DNA of 64,000 nt from Nannocystis bainbridge (GCF_028368995.1 NZ_JAQNDL010000003.1:2790001-2854000); one strand, 5' to 3'. Positions 1 through 9,005 are shown, counted from the first letter of the stretch. The notes: generated from the sequence alone by a model not told the origin. Made by a program: numbers and translations.

Positions 1-288
1 CCTCGCGCGATCCTCTCGCGCGCTTCGCCCCGACACGCCACTTCTCGGCGCGAGCGTGCACACCGGCCAATGCTGCGACTCGTCGCGCGATCTCGCCGCG
101 CGCGGATACGAGTCCTCATGCCATCGCCGTCGCCGTCCTGCGACGCCGATATGACGAATCTGCGGCCGCTGCCCGCTCGTCCCGCGCGAACCGTTGCGCG
201 TCACCGCGAGCAGACCTCGGAGGATCTCGCCGGCGCCCGCGGGCCCTGGGCTATCATCCCTCCCTTCTCTCGCTCGATCGGTAGACTC
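1..288. other. Upstream region, no gene supported
   Basis: An open frame runs through here into the FG-GAP lipoprotein, but its translation is Arg/Ser/Pro-rich and unlike a protein, whereas the ATG at 289 opens a textbook lipoprotein signal. I treat this stretch as 5' non-coding sequence; nothing else was recognised. Confidence 0.5.
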
Positions 289-2742
289 ATGGCCCGCGCC
301 TCACGAACTCGCCTCTCGCTCCTCTCCTCGTCCGTCCTGCTCGCGGCTGCCTGCGGCGACGATTCGCGCCTCGACACCGAGGGCGGCGCCGCCGGCACCC
401 AGGGCACCCTGCCCATCACCATCGGTCCCACCGAGGCCACGGCGGGCAGCGACGGCACCGTCACCGGCGGCCCCACCGAGGGCGGCACTGGCACCGCCTC
501 TGCCACCGCCACCGGCACCGACACGAGCGTGCCGACCAGCGGCACCGACAGCACTGCCAGCGACACCGGCAACACGACCTCCGGGACATGTTCCGAAGAC
601 CAGCTGTGCAGCGGCGTCTGCTGCGGCGACGGCCAGCTGTGCGACAACGGCCAGTGCGTCGCCGACTGCGGCGGCCCGCCCCCTTGCGGCCAGGCCAAGG
701 AGTGCTGCGGCGACGGCCAGCTGTGTTACCTCGGCGCCTGCGTCACCCCAGGGTCCGCCTGCAGCGACCAGGCCTGCGTCACCAAGCCGACCCAGGACAC
801 CTGCGACGACGGCTTCATCTGCGACCCCAACCTCGGCCTTTGTCTGCCCAGCCAGGCCGACCCGACCTGCCAGTACATCCCGCCGGCCAACGTCTTCAAG
901 CCGACCCCGCTGTTCACCTGGGGTCGTCGCAAGGTCATCGCGTGCAACGCCGACGTCGACTGTCAGGTCGCCGAGGTCTGCACCGACAAGGTGTGCACGC
1001 CGACCTGGAATCACCTGATCCCCCAGGACGACGACATGCCCAATCACTACCAGAGCTCGTCGATCCCGATCGTCGTCGACCTCAACGACGATTGCGTGCC
1101 CGAGGTCATCTTCAACACGTACACCGGCACCAATATCACCGCCGACGGCGTCCTGCGGGCCATCCGCGGCGACACCGGCGCCAAGCTGTGGACGGTCACC
1201 GACCCGATGTACCGCACCAACAGCACCTCCAACATCGCCGCCGGCGACATCGACATGGACGGCCGGGCCGAGATCGTCGCCAGCGGCGCCGGCAAGTACC
1301 TGGTCGCCATCGACAGCGACGGCACCCCGCTGTGGCGCTCCGAAAATTTCGCCGGCACCAACTCGAGCGGCTCGGTGGCGATCGCCAACATGGACAACGA
1401 CGGCCCGCCCGAGATCCTGTTCGGCCGCGCGATCTTCAGCAACACCGGCAAGCTGCTCTACGAGGGCCCCGGCAACCAGGGCCAGGGTATGAACGGCCAG
1501 GGCCCGATCTCCTGCGTCGCCGACCTCGACGGCGACAGCCGGCCCGAGCTCATCGGCGGGCGCACCGCCTACAAGACCACCGGCACCGTCGCCGGCGACG
1601 ACTTCGCCGGCAGCGTGCTGTGGACCTCCAACGTCGCCACCGACGGCTTCTGCGGCGTCGCCGACTTCGACGCCGACGGCAAGCCCGAGGTCGTGCTCGT
1701 CACCATGGGCACCCTCCGCGTCCTCAACGGCCAGACCGGCGTGCAGATCGCCACTGCCAACATTCCCCAGCAGGGCACCGGCGGCCCGCCCAACATCGCC
1801 GACTTCGACGGCGACGGCGTGCGCGACATCGGCGTCGCCGGGTCCGCGCGTTACACCGTGTTCCAGTTCAACGGCATGGCCCTCAGCCAGCTGTGGACCG
1901 CCGCCACCGAGGACGACAGCTCGCAGGTCACGGGCTCCTCCGTGTTCGACTTCGACGGCGACGGCCGGGCCGAGGTCGTCTACAACGACGAGGCTTACAT
2001 CCGCATCTACCCCGGCGTCGAGCCCGACTGCGCCATGAACCCGCCCGGCCCCGGCTGCAACAAGAACATGACCGACGCCGAGGTCCTGTTCCGCGACCGC
2101 AACTCCTCGCGCACGCGCACCGAGTACCCCGTGATCGCCGACGTCAACGGCGACTTCAAGGCCGACATCGTGTTCGCCACCAACAACGACAGCCAGGCCT
2201 CGATCGTCACCGACGCCGGCATCGAGGTCTTCAAGGATTCGCTCGACAACTGGGTCTCCACTCGCCCGGTGTGGAACCAGCACTCCTATCATATCACCAA
2301 TGTCGGCCTCGTCGGCGAGATCCCCACCGTCGAGGACAACAACTGGAGCTCCTTCAACAGCTACCGCAACAACGTCCAGGGCGCCGCCGACTTCTGCGCC
2401 CCCGACCTCGTCCCTTACGACCTGACCTTCGACGCCCAGGTCTGCGCCACCGGCCTCAAGCTCTCGGTGTGGGTCGCCAACCAGGGCTGCCTCGGCGTCG
2501 GTCCCGGCGTCAACGTCGCCTTCTACGAGGAGACCCTCGGCCTGCTCGGCGTCGTCAAGACCCAGGGCCCGCTGGTCGCCGGCGCCGCCGAGCAGGTCAC
2601 GATCGAGTACCCCGGCATCTTCGACTCCGTCAGCGTGTGGGCCGCCGCCGACGACGACGGCATGGGCAACGGCGTCCTCAACGAATGCGTCGAGGACAAC
2701 AACAGCTCGCCCATGGACAAGGTCTGCATCCCGCCGGGCTGA
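289..2742 (+). CDS. FG-GAP/VCBS-repeat lipoprotein
   Basis: Predicted 817-residue cell-surface lipoprotein. The start at 289 is chosen because it gives a signal peptide ending in LLAAAC (lipid-modified Cys22); the frame is open further upstream but is not protein-like. A Ser/Thr/Gly linker (about 30-100) is followed by a Cys-rich segment with repeated CCGDGQLC-type motifs (about 105-190), then at least eight FG-GAP-like repeats with calcium-loop cores such as DLNDD, DIDMDG, DLDGD, DFDADG, DFDGDG and DVNGD (about 255-660). The C-terminal 120 residues look like a CARDB-type beta-sandwich (KLSVWVANQGC). Such repeats build beta-propellers used in adhesion or ligand binding; the ligand is unknown. 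It appears to be a single-gene unit. Confidence 0.85.
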   Translation: MARASRTRLSLLSSSVLLAAACGDDSRLDTEGGAAGTQGTLPITIGPTEATAGSDGTVTGGPTEGGTGTASATATGTDTSVPTSGTDSTASDTGNTTSGTCSEDQLCSGVCCGDGQLCDNGQCVADCGGPPPCGQAKECCGDGQLCYLGACVTPGSACSDQACVTKPTQDTCDDGFICDPNLGLCLPSQADPTCQYIPPANVFKPTPLFTWGRRKVIACNADVDCQVAEVCTDKVCTPTWNHLIPQDDDMPNHYQSSSIPIVVDLNDDCVPEVIFNTYTGTNITADGVLRAIRGDTGAKLWTVTDPMYRTNSTSNIAAGDIDMDGRAEIVASGAGKYLVAIDSDGTPLWRSENFAGTNSSGSVAIANMDNDGPPEILFGRAIFSNTGKLLYEGPGNQGQGMNGQGPISCVADLDGDSRPELIGGRTAYKTTGTVAGDDFAGSVLWTSNVATDGFCGVADFDADGKPEVVLVTMGTLRVLNGQTGVQIATANIPQQGTGGPPNIADFDGDGVRDIGVAGSARYTVFQFNGMALSQLWTAATEDDSSQVTGSSVFDFDGDGRAEVVYNDEAYIRIYPGVEPDCAMNPPGPGCNKNMTDAEVLFRDRNSSRTRTEYPVIADVNGDFKADIVFATNNDSQASIVTDAGIEVFKDSLDNWVSTRPVWNQHSYHITNVGLVGEIPTVEDNNWSSFNSYRNNVQGAADFCAPDLVPYDLTFDAQVCATGLKLSVWVANQGCLGVGPGVNVAFYEETLGLLGVVKTQGPLVAGAAEQVTIEYPGIFDSVSVWAAADDDGMGNGVLNECVEDNNSSPMDKVCIPPG

Positions 2743-2821
2743 CCGATCCGCGCAAGTAGCCTCGGCGCCGACAGCGGCGCGATGCTGGCGACCCTCGACA
2801 CGACCACGGAGGCGACGCCGA

Positions 2822-4168
2822 TCAGGGCGGATCCGACACGCTCGGGTGCCGGGCCGCCGCCAGGGCCGCGCGGCAAGCCGCCAGCGCCCCGTCGCGCGCG
2901 TCGAACATGGCGAAGCGCTCGCGCGGCTGGACCGCGCCGACGATCAGCGTCGCGGCCATCACCTTGACCGGGTCGCCGCCGGCAAGCAGGGCGACGAAGA
3001 CCAGGTGGGGGTCGGCGAACAGCTGGACGATGTGGCGCCGGATCTCGGGGCCCGGCATGTTGGCCTCGTCGAGCTCGACGAGCAGGGTGTACGGCGCGCC
3101 GTCGCTGGTCAGGCGCGTCATCTCGGCGCGCATCACCTGGACGCTGAATTCGCTCGGCAGCGGGATCTCGTGGTAGCGGATCACCCCGGGCTCGAGCAGC
3201 GCGATCCGGGCGCGGATCGCCCCCACGTCGGCGATCCCGCGCGGGGCGGCGCCCGGGTCGAGCGCGCGCAGCAGGTCGGCCATGCTCGCGTGCCGTCGCC
3301 CGGGCTCGGGGTCGAGGCCGCGGACGATCGCCGCCTGCAGCCAGCCCGGCACATCGCTGTCCTCCGGGACAGGTCCGACGTCGCGCCCGCGGATCGCCCG
3401 CAGACGCGCCTGCAGGTCGCGCGACGGGAACGGCGGGGCGGCGTACAGCGCCTCGTACAGCGCGACGCAGAGCGCGAACTGATCCGCCGCCGGGCCGCCC
3501 GGGTCGCCGGCGAACAGCTCCGGGGCCATGTAGCCGGGGGTCCCGGCCAGCCCGCCCCCCGACGCCTCGCCGACCCGCCGCGCCAGGCCGAAGTCGGCCA
3601 CTCGCACCCCGCCGTCGCGCCCGATCAGCACGTTCTGCGGCTTGAAGTCGCGGTGGCACAGCCCGATCGCGTGCGCGGCCGCCAGCCCGCGCCCGGCCGC
3701 GAGGAACGTCTCGACGATCGCCGGCCACGGCCGCCGCGTGCCCGCGAGCCACTGCGCGAGCGTCTCGCCGTCGACGTGCTCCATCACCACGAACAGCCCG
3801 CCGCGGCCGTCCGGCAGGGTGTAGGTGCCGACATCGTGGACCGTGAGGACGTTCGGGTGCGACAGCCGGGCCATCGCCTGCGCCTCTCGCAGCAGCAGCT
3901 CCGGCGCGGCGGCCTCGCGGTCCTGGCGCATCAACTTGATCGCTACCCCACGCTCGAGCCGAGGATCGTGGGCGAGGTAGACCGCCCCGAACCCGCCGAC
4001 GCCGAGCAGCCGCTGCAGCTGGTAGTGCCCGAGCATCACCGGCCCGGCGGCGCCGAACATCCGCTCCTCGACGTGGCGCAGCAGCAGCGCCGCCTCGACC
4101 GGATCACCGTCGCCGAGGCCCGTCAGGGCGAGCCCTGTCGTCGTCGTCCCGGCGGTGGTCGGACCCAT
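2822..4168 (-). CDS. Ser/Thr protein kinase with C-terminal SpoIIAA-like domain
   Basis: 448 residues from the ATG at 4168; the longer frame would run into the divergent sigma gene. Hanks-type kinase: glycine loop LGVGGFG (55-61), invariant Lys78 in VAIK, catalytic loop HRDFKPQN (172-179), DFG (192-194) and APE (215-217), so it should be active. No membrane segment is seen, so it is probably cytosolic. Residues about 316-435 form a second domain (VIRYHEIPLPSEF ... TLLVELDEANMPG ... FVALLAGG) that aligns with the free-standing protein at 5743-6159. It is divergent from the ECF sigma gene, with 79 bp between the two starts. The kinase call is secure; the tail domain assignment is by sequence resemblance. 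Confidence 0.92.
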   Translation of the reverse strand: MGPTTAGTTTTGLALTGLGDGDPVEAALLLRHVEERMFGAAGPVMLGHYQLQRLLGVGGFGAVYLAHDPRLERGVAIKLMRQDREAAAPELLLREAQAMARLSHPNVLTVHDVGTYTLPDGRGGLFVVMEHVDGETLAQWLAGTRRPWPAIVETFLAAGRGLAAAHAIGLCHRDFKPQNVLIGRDGGVRVADFGLARRVGEASGGGLAGTPGYMAPELFAGDPGGPAADQFALCVALYEALYAAPPFPSRDLQARLRAIRGRDVGPVPEDSDVPGWLQAAIVRGLDPEPGRRHASMADLLRALDPGAAPRGIADVGAIRARIALLEPGVIRYHEIPLPSEFSVQVMRAEMTRLTSDGAPYTLLVELDEANMPGPEIRRHIVQLFADPHLVFVALLAGGDPVKVMAATLIVGAVQPRERFAMFDARDGALAACRAALAAARHPSVSDPP

Positions 4169-4247
4169 CGCGCCCAGCGTATCAATCTCCGGCGGCGCGG
4201 CCGACCCCGGCGCGCCGTAGAGATCGCGGTTTGCTAACCTCCGGCCC

Positions 4248-4865
4248 GTGACCGACGACGCCGACCTACTGGCCCGCTGGCGCGCGGGAGATCCCGCCGC
4301 CGGCAGCGCGCTCGTCCGCCGCCACGTGGCGACGCTCGCCCGCTTCTTCCGCGGCAAGGCGGTCGACGTCGCCGACGTGGTCCAGCAGACCTTGACCGCC
4401 TGCGTCCAGGCCAAGGGCCGCGTCCCCGACGGGCTCGAGTTCCGCGCCTACCTCCTCGGCATCGCGCGGAACGTGCTGCTGCACGATCTCCGGCGCCGCG
4501 GACGCAAGCCCGAGCCCCACGGCCTCGACGACCTCCCCCTCGCCGCCCCCAGCGCGCTCTCGCCGAGCCGCGCCGTGGCCGCCCGCGAGGAGCGGCGCCT
4601 GCTCCTACGCGCCCTGCGTCGGCTGCCCTACGACCTGCAGTGGCTGATCGAGCTCCACTACTGGGAGGGGCTGCGCCAGGACGACGTCGCCGCCGTGCTC
4701 GAGGTCCCGCCTGGCACGATCAAGAGTCGGCTGTCGCGGGCAAAGAAGCTGCTGCGCGCCGAGATCGAGGCGCTCGCGGCCGATCCCGCGCTGCGGGCCT
4801 CGACCGTCGACGACCTCGACCGCTGGGCCCGCGAGCTCGCCGCGCTCCGCGACGACGAGCCCTGA
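4248..4865 (+). CDS. ECF-type RNA polymerase sigma factor
   Basis: 205 residues with a GTG start at 4248. Region 2 is at about 10-75 (VVQQTLTACVQAKG ... FRAYLLGIARNVL) and region 4 at about 115-170 (LPYDLQWLIELHYWEGL ... DDVAAVLEVPPGTIKSRL), the usual two-domain ECF layout. No anti-sigma gene follows; instead the neighbour is a divergent Ser/Thr kinase, a pairing that suggests kinase-linked control. The 3' end faces a convergent methyltransferase gene 13 bp away. Confidence 0.9.
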   Translation: MTDDADLLARWRAGDPAAGSALVRRHVATLARFFRGKAVDVADVVQQTLTACVQAKGRVPDGLEFRAYLLGIARNVLLHDLRRRGRKPEPHGLDDLPLAAPSALSPSRAVAAREERRLLLRALRRLPYDLQWLIELHYWEGLRQDDVAAVLEVPPGTIKSRLSRAKKLLRAEIEALAADPALRASTVDDLDRWARELAALRDDEP

Positions 4866-4871
4866 GCGCGC

Positions 4872-4888
4872 CGCGACCTCAGGTCGCG
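4872..4888. terminator. Palindrome between convergent genes
   Basis: CGCGACCT and AGGTCGCG flank a single base between the sigma-factor stop and the methyltransferase stop, and include the latter stop codon. It could act as a compact bidirectional terminator. No T-tract is present. Confidence 0.4.
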
Positions 4889-5595
4889 CGGCCGAACACG
4901 AAGAGGTCGGTCGGGACCAGCGCCGTGTGCCCGCCGGGCAACGTCAACGTGGTGTGGATCGAGCCCTTGCCCTGGGCGATCGGCGTCAGCCCGGCGAGCG
5001 CGAACAGGCGCGTCAGGTCTCCGCGCTGCAGGGCGGCCGGGCGGATCCCGTGCCGCAGCACCTGCTGCAGCCCGGGCGGCGGCCCGCCGAATTCGGCGAA
5101 CAGATACTCGAAGTAGGCGTCCGCGGCCGGCGACAGCTCGCACACCAGGGCGCGCCCGCGGTGGCCGAGCAGCGCCCGCAGCCCGGCCACCGCCTGCACG
5201 CGCGCGGCCTCGTCCAGTTGGTGAAAGACGGCCCGCACGTACACGTTTGCGTCGCCGATCCGGCGCTGCAGGGCGGCCGCGGCGGCGGGGTCGAGCAGGT
5301 CGAGGACGACGAACTCGAGCCCGGGTAGAGGCTCGCCGGCGAGCGCGATCGCCAGCCCCGCTGCGGACACATCGGCCCCCACGACGCGAGAGAATTGCCG
5401 CGCCAGCGCCCGGGTCTGGGTCCCGTGGCCGCAGCCGAGATCGACGATCGGCAAGGTCCGATCGAGGTGGGCGCCGAACCGGCGCAGGTCGTCCTCGACC
5501 CCGACCTCCGGGCGGCTGTCCCAAAAGACCTGCCCCGTCGCGTCGGTGTCGCTCCAGTAGTCGTCCCACAGCTTGGCGTAGTCCGCGGCGCTCAT
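4879..5595 (-). CDS. SAM-dependent class I methyltransferase
   Basis: 238 residues. The ATG at 5595 has a clear ribosome site (GGAGGAG about 7 nt upstream), which rules out the much longer open frame. Motif I is VDLGCGHGTQT (about 50-60), followed by an acidic loop VVGADVS and a post-motif LEFVVLDLLD, as in small-molecule methyltransferases. Residues 1-45 are rich in Trp/Asp (LWDDYWSDTDATGQVFWDS). The C-terminus (GSIHTTLTLPGGH) is typical of myxobacterial relatives of unknown substrate. It is convergent with the ECF sigma gene and divergent from the SpoIIAA-like gene at 5743. Confidence 0.82.
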   Translation of the reverse strand: MSAADYAKLWDDYWSDTDATGQVFWDSRPEVGVEDDLRRFGAHLDRTLPIVDLGCGHGTQTRALARQFSRVVGADVSAAGLAIALAGEPLPGLEFVVLDLLDPAAAAALQRRIGDANVYVRAVFHQLDEAARVQAVAGLRALLGHRGRALVCELSPAADAYFEYLFAEFGGPPPGLQQVLRHGIRPAALQRGDLTRLFALAGLTPIAQGKGSIHTTLTLPGGHTALVPTDLFVFGRAT

Positions 5596-5742
5596 CGGCT
5601 CTCCTCCTGCCCGCACGTGGCGGGCCTCGCTGCAATTCCCGCCGCCGCCAGAAGGTTCACGCGAACCCCCAGAAAATTTCCGTGAACCAAACGGCGCGCG
5701 CGGGAATTCCTCGATCGACCCACCTTCAAGGAGTCCGATCCG

Positions 5743-6159
5743 ATGTTGAAGCTCGAAGCGCGCGAGTACGGCCCCGACAGCACCCCCGCCGAGATCGAGG
5801 CGATCCAGGCCCGCCTCTGCCTGATGCTCCCCCGCGTGGTCATGTACCGCGAGGCGCCCGTCCCCAGCCCGTTCCAGATCGGCGTGTTCGGCGAGAAGCT
5901 GCGGCGCATCACCGCCGACCTCGCCGCCTACGACATGATCATGGACCTCTCCGAGGCCAAGCCGCCGGGGGGCCGCTGCCGTGAGGCGCTGCGCGAGCTG
6001 TTCGCCGCTGAGCACAAGCTCCAGCGGGTGGCCGTGTTCACCGGCGGCAACTTCATCATCAACAGCGTCGCCAAGCTCCTGCTCAAGAACTGCGGGGTCC
6101 GCAACCTGACGATGTGCAAGGACGAGGCGGAGGCGCTGTCGACGATCGGCGCGCGATGA
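5743..6159 (+). CDS. Free-standing SpoIIAA/STAS-like protein
   Basis: 138 residues; ribosome site AAGGAG about 9 nt before the ATG. The protein is one compact alpha/beta domain with VVMYREAPVPSPFQI, YDMIMDLSEAKPPG and RVAVFTGGNFI, followed by an acidic 'DEAEAL' helix, as in the SpoIIAA-like family (STAS/SEC14-like fold). It aligns along its length with residues about 316-435 of the kinase at 2822-4168. A role as target or competitor of the kinase is inference. No phosphorylated Ser equivalent to SpoIIAA could be assigned. Confidence 0.7.
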   Translation: MLKLEAREYGPDSTPAEIEAIQARLCLMLPRVVMYREAPVPSPFQIGVFGEKLRRITADLAAYDMIMDLSEAKPPGGRCREALRELFAAEHKLQRVAVFTGGNFIINSVAKLLLKNCGVRNLTMCKDEAEALSTIGAR

Positions 6160-6274
6160 CCGCGGACCTGTCGCCCGCCGCAGGCCCAGGCCCAGCGGCG
6201 GGCTCGTCGGCCCGCCGAGTTTCTTGTCCCACACGCGACCTGCCTACAAGGAGGCACTCCCCGGAGCTGCCCCA

Positions 6275-6493
6275 ATGCCAGAGCTGACCGCCTCCGAGGA
6301 CAAGGTCGCTTTCTCGCTCGACAACCGCCAGGTCTTCTTCCTGTTTTTCGGCCTGTCGGTGGTCGGATGCTTCGTCTTCGCGCTCGGCGTGATGGTCGGG
6401 CGCCGCAACGAGGCCGGCCTGGCCGACGCCCAGTCGGTCGCCCGTAACGACGCCCGCGCGGTGCTCGCCGAACCCGAGCCGCTGCTCGCCTGA
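6275..6493 (+). CDS. Small single-pass membrane protein, SPOR-protein-like N-terminus
   Basis: 72 residues from the ATG at 6275 (CGGAG just upstream; a stronger AAGGAGG lies about 20 nt upstream). It has a cytoplasmic acidic N-terminus, one transmembrane helix (FFLFFGLSVVGCFVFALGVMVG, about 21-42), then RR and a short tail. This arrangement resembles the N-terminus of deltaproteobacterial SPOR-domain cell-division proteins, but there is no SPOR domain before the stop. It is either a truncated relic or an independent small membrane protein. Confidence 0.55.
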   Translation: MPELTASEDKVAFSLDNRQVFFLFFGLSVVGCFVFALGVMVGRRNEAGLADAQSVARNDARAVLAEPEPLLA

Positions 6494-6618
6494 TCGCGTG
6501 CTTCTGGGCGATGCGCGCTCGACCTCGTGCGTCCCACAGCGTGGTTGCAGACAGGTTCGCACCCCTGAAACACACGTATCATCAAGCAGCATTCACGCCC
6601 GCGCCGAGGGGCTCCCGA

Positions 6619-6730
6619 ATGGTCATAGGGGCCATCGCTAACCCCGACGGCCGCGTCGGACCGAAGACCATCGCGGCGCTCGACGCCCGCGACCCCCGGG
6701 CCGCAGACATCACTCGTCCGAGGGCAACGT
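6619..6730 (+). pseudogene. Possible remnant of a peptidoglycan-binding domain
   Basis: The frame from the ATG at 6619 reads MVIGAIANPDGRVGPKTIAA, where DGRVGPKTIAAL is the signature of a peptidoglycan_binding_1 repeat. Nothing protein-like follows, and the frame then runs antisense to the gene at 6710. At best this is a decayed fragment. Confidence 0.25.
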
Positions 6731-7432
6731 CCGCTCCCCCGCCAACGCCACGAGCGCCGCGAAGACCCGCCGTTGCTGCGCCTCGTGGTTCTCGCTGCGG
6801 CCTCGCCACCGCGCCCGCCCGCCGACCCATCCCGCGATCGCGCCGGTCGAAGTCAGCGCCCCCAACAGCAGGAGCAGCAGCGCCTTGATCACCACCCCCT
6901 TCAGCAGCACGACCGCGAACACCCCGGCGAAGAAACCGGCGAGGCCGCCGAGGAACGCGCTCGCCACCGTCACGCTCGCGTCCATGCGTTCTTCAAGGCG
7001 CAGGGTCGTGCGGCCCGCGTGCTCGACCACCGTGAAGTGCATCCAGCGCGCCGGGTTGGCCGTCGTCGACCAGATCCGCGCCCCGGCCTCGTGCTTCAGC
7101 TGCCCCGGGTCGCCGACCGAGCGCCGCAGCACCTCGATCATCTGCGACAGCGTCGCCTCGTCGACGCTGCCGTCGACGACCTCCTCGAACATCAGCTCCG
7201 TCTTGCCTCCCGCCCACCACACCGGCCGGTTGCGGTCGCCCTGGATCGCCAGCTCCCCGGCCGCGCGCGCGACCAGTGCCTTCGAGATCCCCAGCTCCTG
7301 CACGACCTCCTCGATCTCCCCCTGACTCATCGACCGCGCGTCGGTCTTCTCGCCCTCGCGCGCGTGCAGCTCCGCGACGCGCTTGAGGATCTGGCCGACC
7401 TCGCGGTCGTCGTAGCGGCGGTCCCCGGACAT
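6710..7432 (-). CDS. Two-TM membrane protein of unknown function
   Basis: 240 residues from the ATG at 7432. The N-terminal 60 residues (DREVGQILKRVAELHARE ... EEVVQELGISKALVARAAGEL) form a helical module seen at the start of many uncharacterised bacterial membrane proteins. A soluble domain (about 70-145) precedes a hydrophobic pair (about 148-195, VASAFLGGLAGFFAGVF and ALLLLLLGALTSTGA), ending in a basic cytosolic tail. No enzyme motif was found. It is followed in the same direction, after a gap, by nothing supportable. Confidence 0.7.
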   Translation of the reverse strand: MSGDRRYDDREVGQILKRVAELHAREGEKTDARSMSQGEIEEVVQELGISKALVARAAGELAIQGDRNRPVWWAGGKTELMFEEVVDGSVDEATLSQMIEVLRRSVGDPGQLKHEAGARIWSTTANPARWMHFTVVEHAGRTTLRLEERMDASVTVASAFLGGLAGFFAGVFAVVLLKGVVIKALLLLLLGALTSTGAIAGWVGGRARWRGRSENHEAQQRRVFAALVALAGERTLPSDE

Positions 7433-7615
7433 GCCAGAACCCTAGCATCCGCCCACCAGCGTTGCGCATGCAACCACGCGGCGATCTCGGCGCGACGGCC
7501 TGGCGAGCGCGATCGAGAGCGGCGATCGGGCCGGACCTTTGGCAGCGCGAGCTCGAGGCCTGGCCCTGGGGCCATCGTTCCGCCCTCCCGGCGTCGGACA
7601 GATTGCGCGCGGCGA

Positions 7616-8506
7616 TCAGCGCCGCGCCGGGCCGCGCACATCGACGCTCGCGCCGACGGCCGTCAGCGCCCGCGCGAGCACCCACACCTCGGTCCAGCTC
7701 AGGCCGTCCTTGAGCATCACGTCGGTCGACTCGGCCAGTTCCTTGGCCTCCTGGAGCCCGAGCGTGGTGGCCTGGCGGATGATCCTGATGACGGGGATCC
7801 TGAATCCCCCGTTGGACCGCAACACCACCCCGTAGCCGCGCTTCGGCTCGGGCAACCCTGGCTCGCTGCTCACCTCGCCGGGCGGCACCGGCTTCGACGA
7901 GCTGCTCGCTGCGCCGGGCGGCACCGGCTTCGGCGAGCTGCTCGCCGCACTCGGCGGCACCGGCGTCGGCGGGTTGCCTCCCGCGCCCCACGTCACCGCC
8001 GCCGACTCGCCGCTCACCGCCCGCTCGGGCGGCGCGCTGCTCTCGTGGGCGCGAACCTCGACAGTCGCCCCGGCCTCGAGCAACTCGTCGCGCAGCGCCT
8101 CCGCCTCCTCTTGAACGATCTGCCGGCGCACCAGGCACGGCGCGTCGTCGACCAGCTCGACCGCCTCGCGCAGTCCGAAGCCCATCATCCGCTTCAGCGC
8201 GCGCACCACGTGGATCTTGCTGGCGCCCTGTGCTTGCAAGTACACGTCGAAGAACGCGGGGCCATGGGCCCGCAGCTCGACGGTCGCGCCTGCGGCGACC
8301 AGCGCGACGCGCAGCGCCTCGGCCAGGGCGGGCGCAAGTCGAGTACCCATCGCGCTCGGCGTGCGCGCCACCAGCTCCGCCGCCGCCGCCGCCTCGAGGG
8401 CCATCCTCGCTCGCAGCGTCTCGATGACTGCCGCCGGGTTCGACCCCACAGCTTGCAGGATCACGTCCTGCAAGACCCCTTCGCCCGACTGGTCTCCGAC
8501 CGTCAT
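7616..8506 (-). CDS. Protein with three tandem ribosomal L7/L12 C-terminal-like domains
   Basis: 296 residues. Three copies of the bL12 C-terminal fold are visible: 12-80 (diverged), 86-153 (FDVYLQAQGASKIHVVRALK ... FGLREAVELVDDAP ... AGATVEVRA) and 225-291 (IPVIRIIRQATTLGLQEAKE ... VGASVDV). A Pro/Ser linker with PKPVPPG repeats (about 172-222) separates copies 2 and 3. Real bL12 carries one such domain plus a dimerisation region, which is absent here. Known bL12 tails recruit translational GTPases. A scaffold role for these copies is inference. Confidence 0.75.
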   Translation of the reverse strand: MTVGDQSGEGVLQDVILQAVGSNPAAVIETLRARMALEAAAAAELVARTPSAMGTRLAPALAEALRVALVAAGATVELRAHGPAFFDVYLQAQGASKIHVVRALKRMMGFGLREAVELVDDAPCLVRRQIVQEEAEALRDELLEAGATVEVRAHESSAPPERAVSGESAAVTWGAGGNPPTPVPPSAASSSPKPVPPGAASSSSKPVPPGEVSSEPGLPEPKRGYGVVLRSNGGFRIPVIRIIRQATTLGLQEAKELAESTDVMLKDGLSWTEVWVLARALTAVGASVDVRGPARR

Positions 8507-9005
8507 CCCTCGACGATACTCGAATCACCGCCAGCCCCGAACGGGCAACCTATAAGCACTCGCAGCGGCGATCCTCCTCGGCTGCATCCCGACCCTCGCC
8601 CACGACGCTCCCTGTCGACCTGTCCCCGCGGCCAGGCAGCCCCCGACCTCCGCCTCTTCCACCCATCGCGGCTCCAGCAATCCGCACCTGATCTTTGCCA
8701 GCTCACCCCTACGGTCGCCGCAATACCAATGGACCGTAAGGCAGCGACACCTCGGTCAATCCTTCCATCACCCCGCGCGCACGCGGTCGCGCCGCCGAAG
8801 GCGCGACGATCAGCACGCGACCGTCGTCGGTTCGCGCGAGGATCTGCGGGCCCCTGCCGCCTCCATCACCCGCGCCCCACGTTGTCATGACCATCGAGCT
8901 CCGGAACCATCGTCAGTCATGAAACAAGCCAATTCATGGGACAGACCCTTCAGCCCGTCGCCAGCCTCCCGCTCACATGCAAAAACAGCACCTCGCCCCG
9001 ATTCG
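8507..9005. other. Gene-poor interval
   Basis: About 500 bp between the L7/L12-like gene and the AraC regulator. The only protein-like stretch is a minus-strand frame at 8709-8894 ending GRVLIVAPSAARPRARG ... LPYGPLVLRRP, possibly a C-terminal remnant. A weak relative of the 14-bp palindromic unit (CCTGTCC ... CCAGG) lies near 8618-8637. Confidence 0.4.

Noticed and set aside
301..2292. Long minus-strand frame of 663 codons opposite the FG-GAP gene
   Set aside because: The high-GC periodicity of the real gene opens the opposite strand. The translation is Val/Ala/Gly/Asp-rich without domains, and the + strand protein has clear repeats and a signal peptide.
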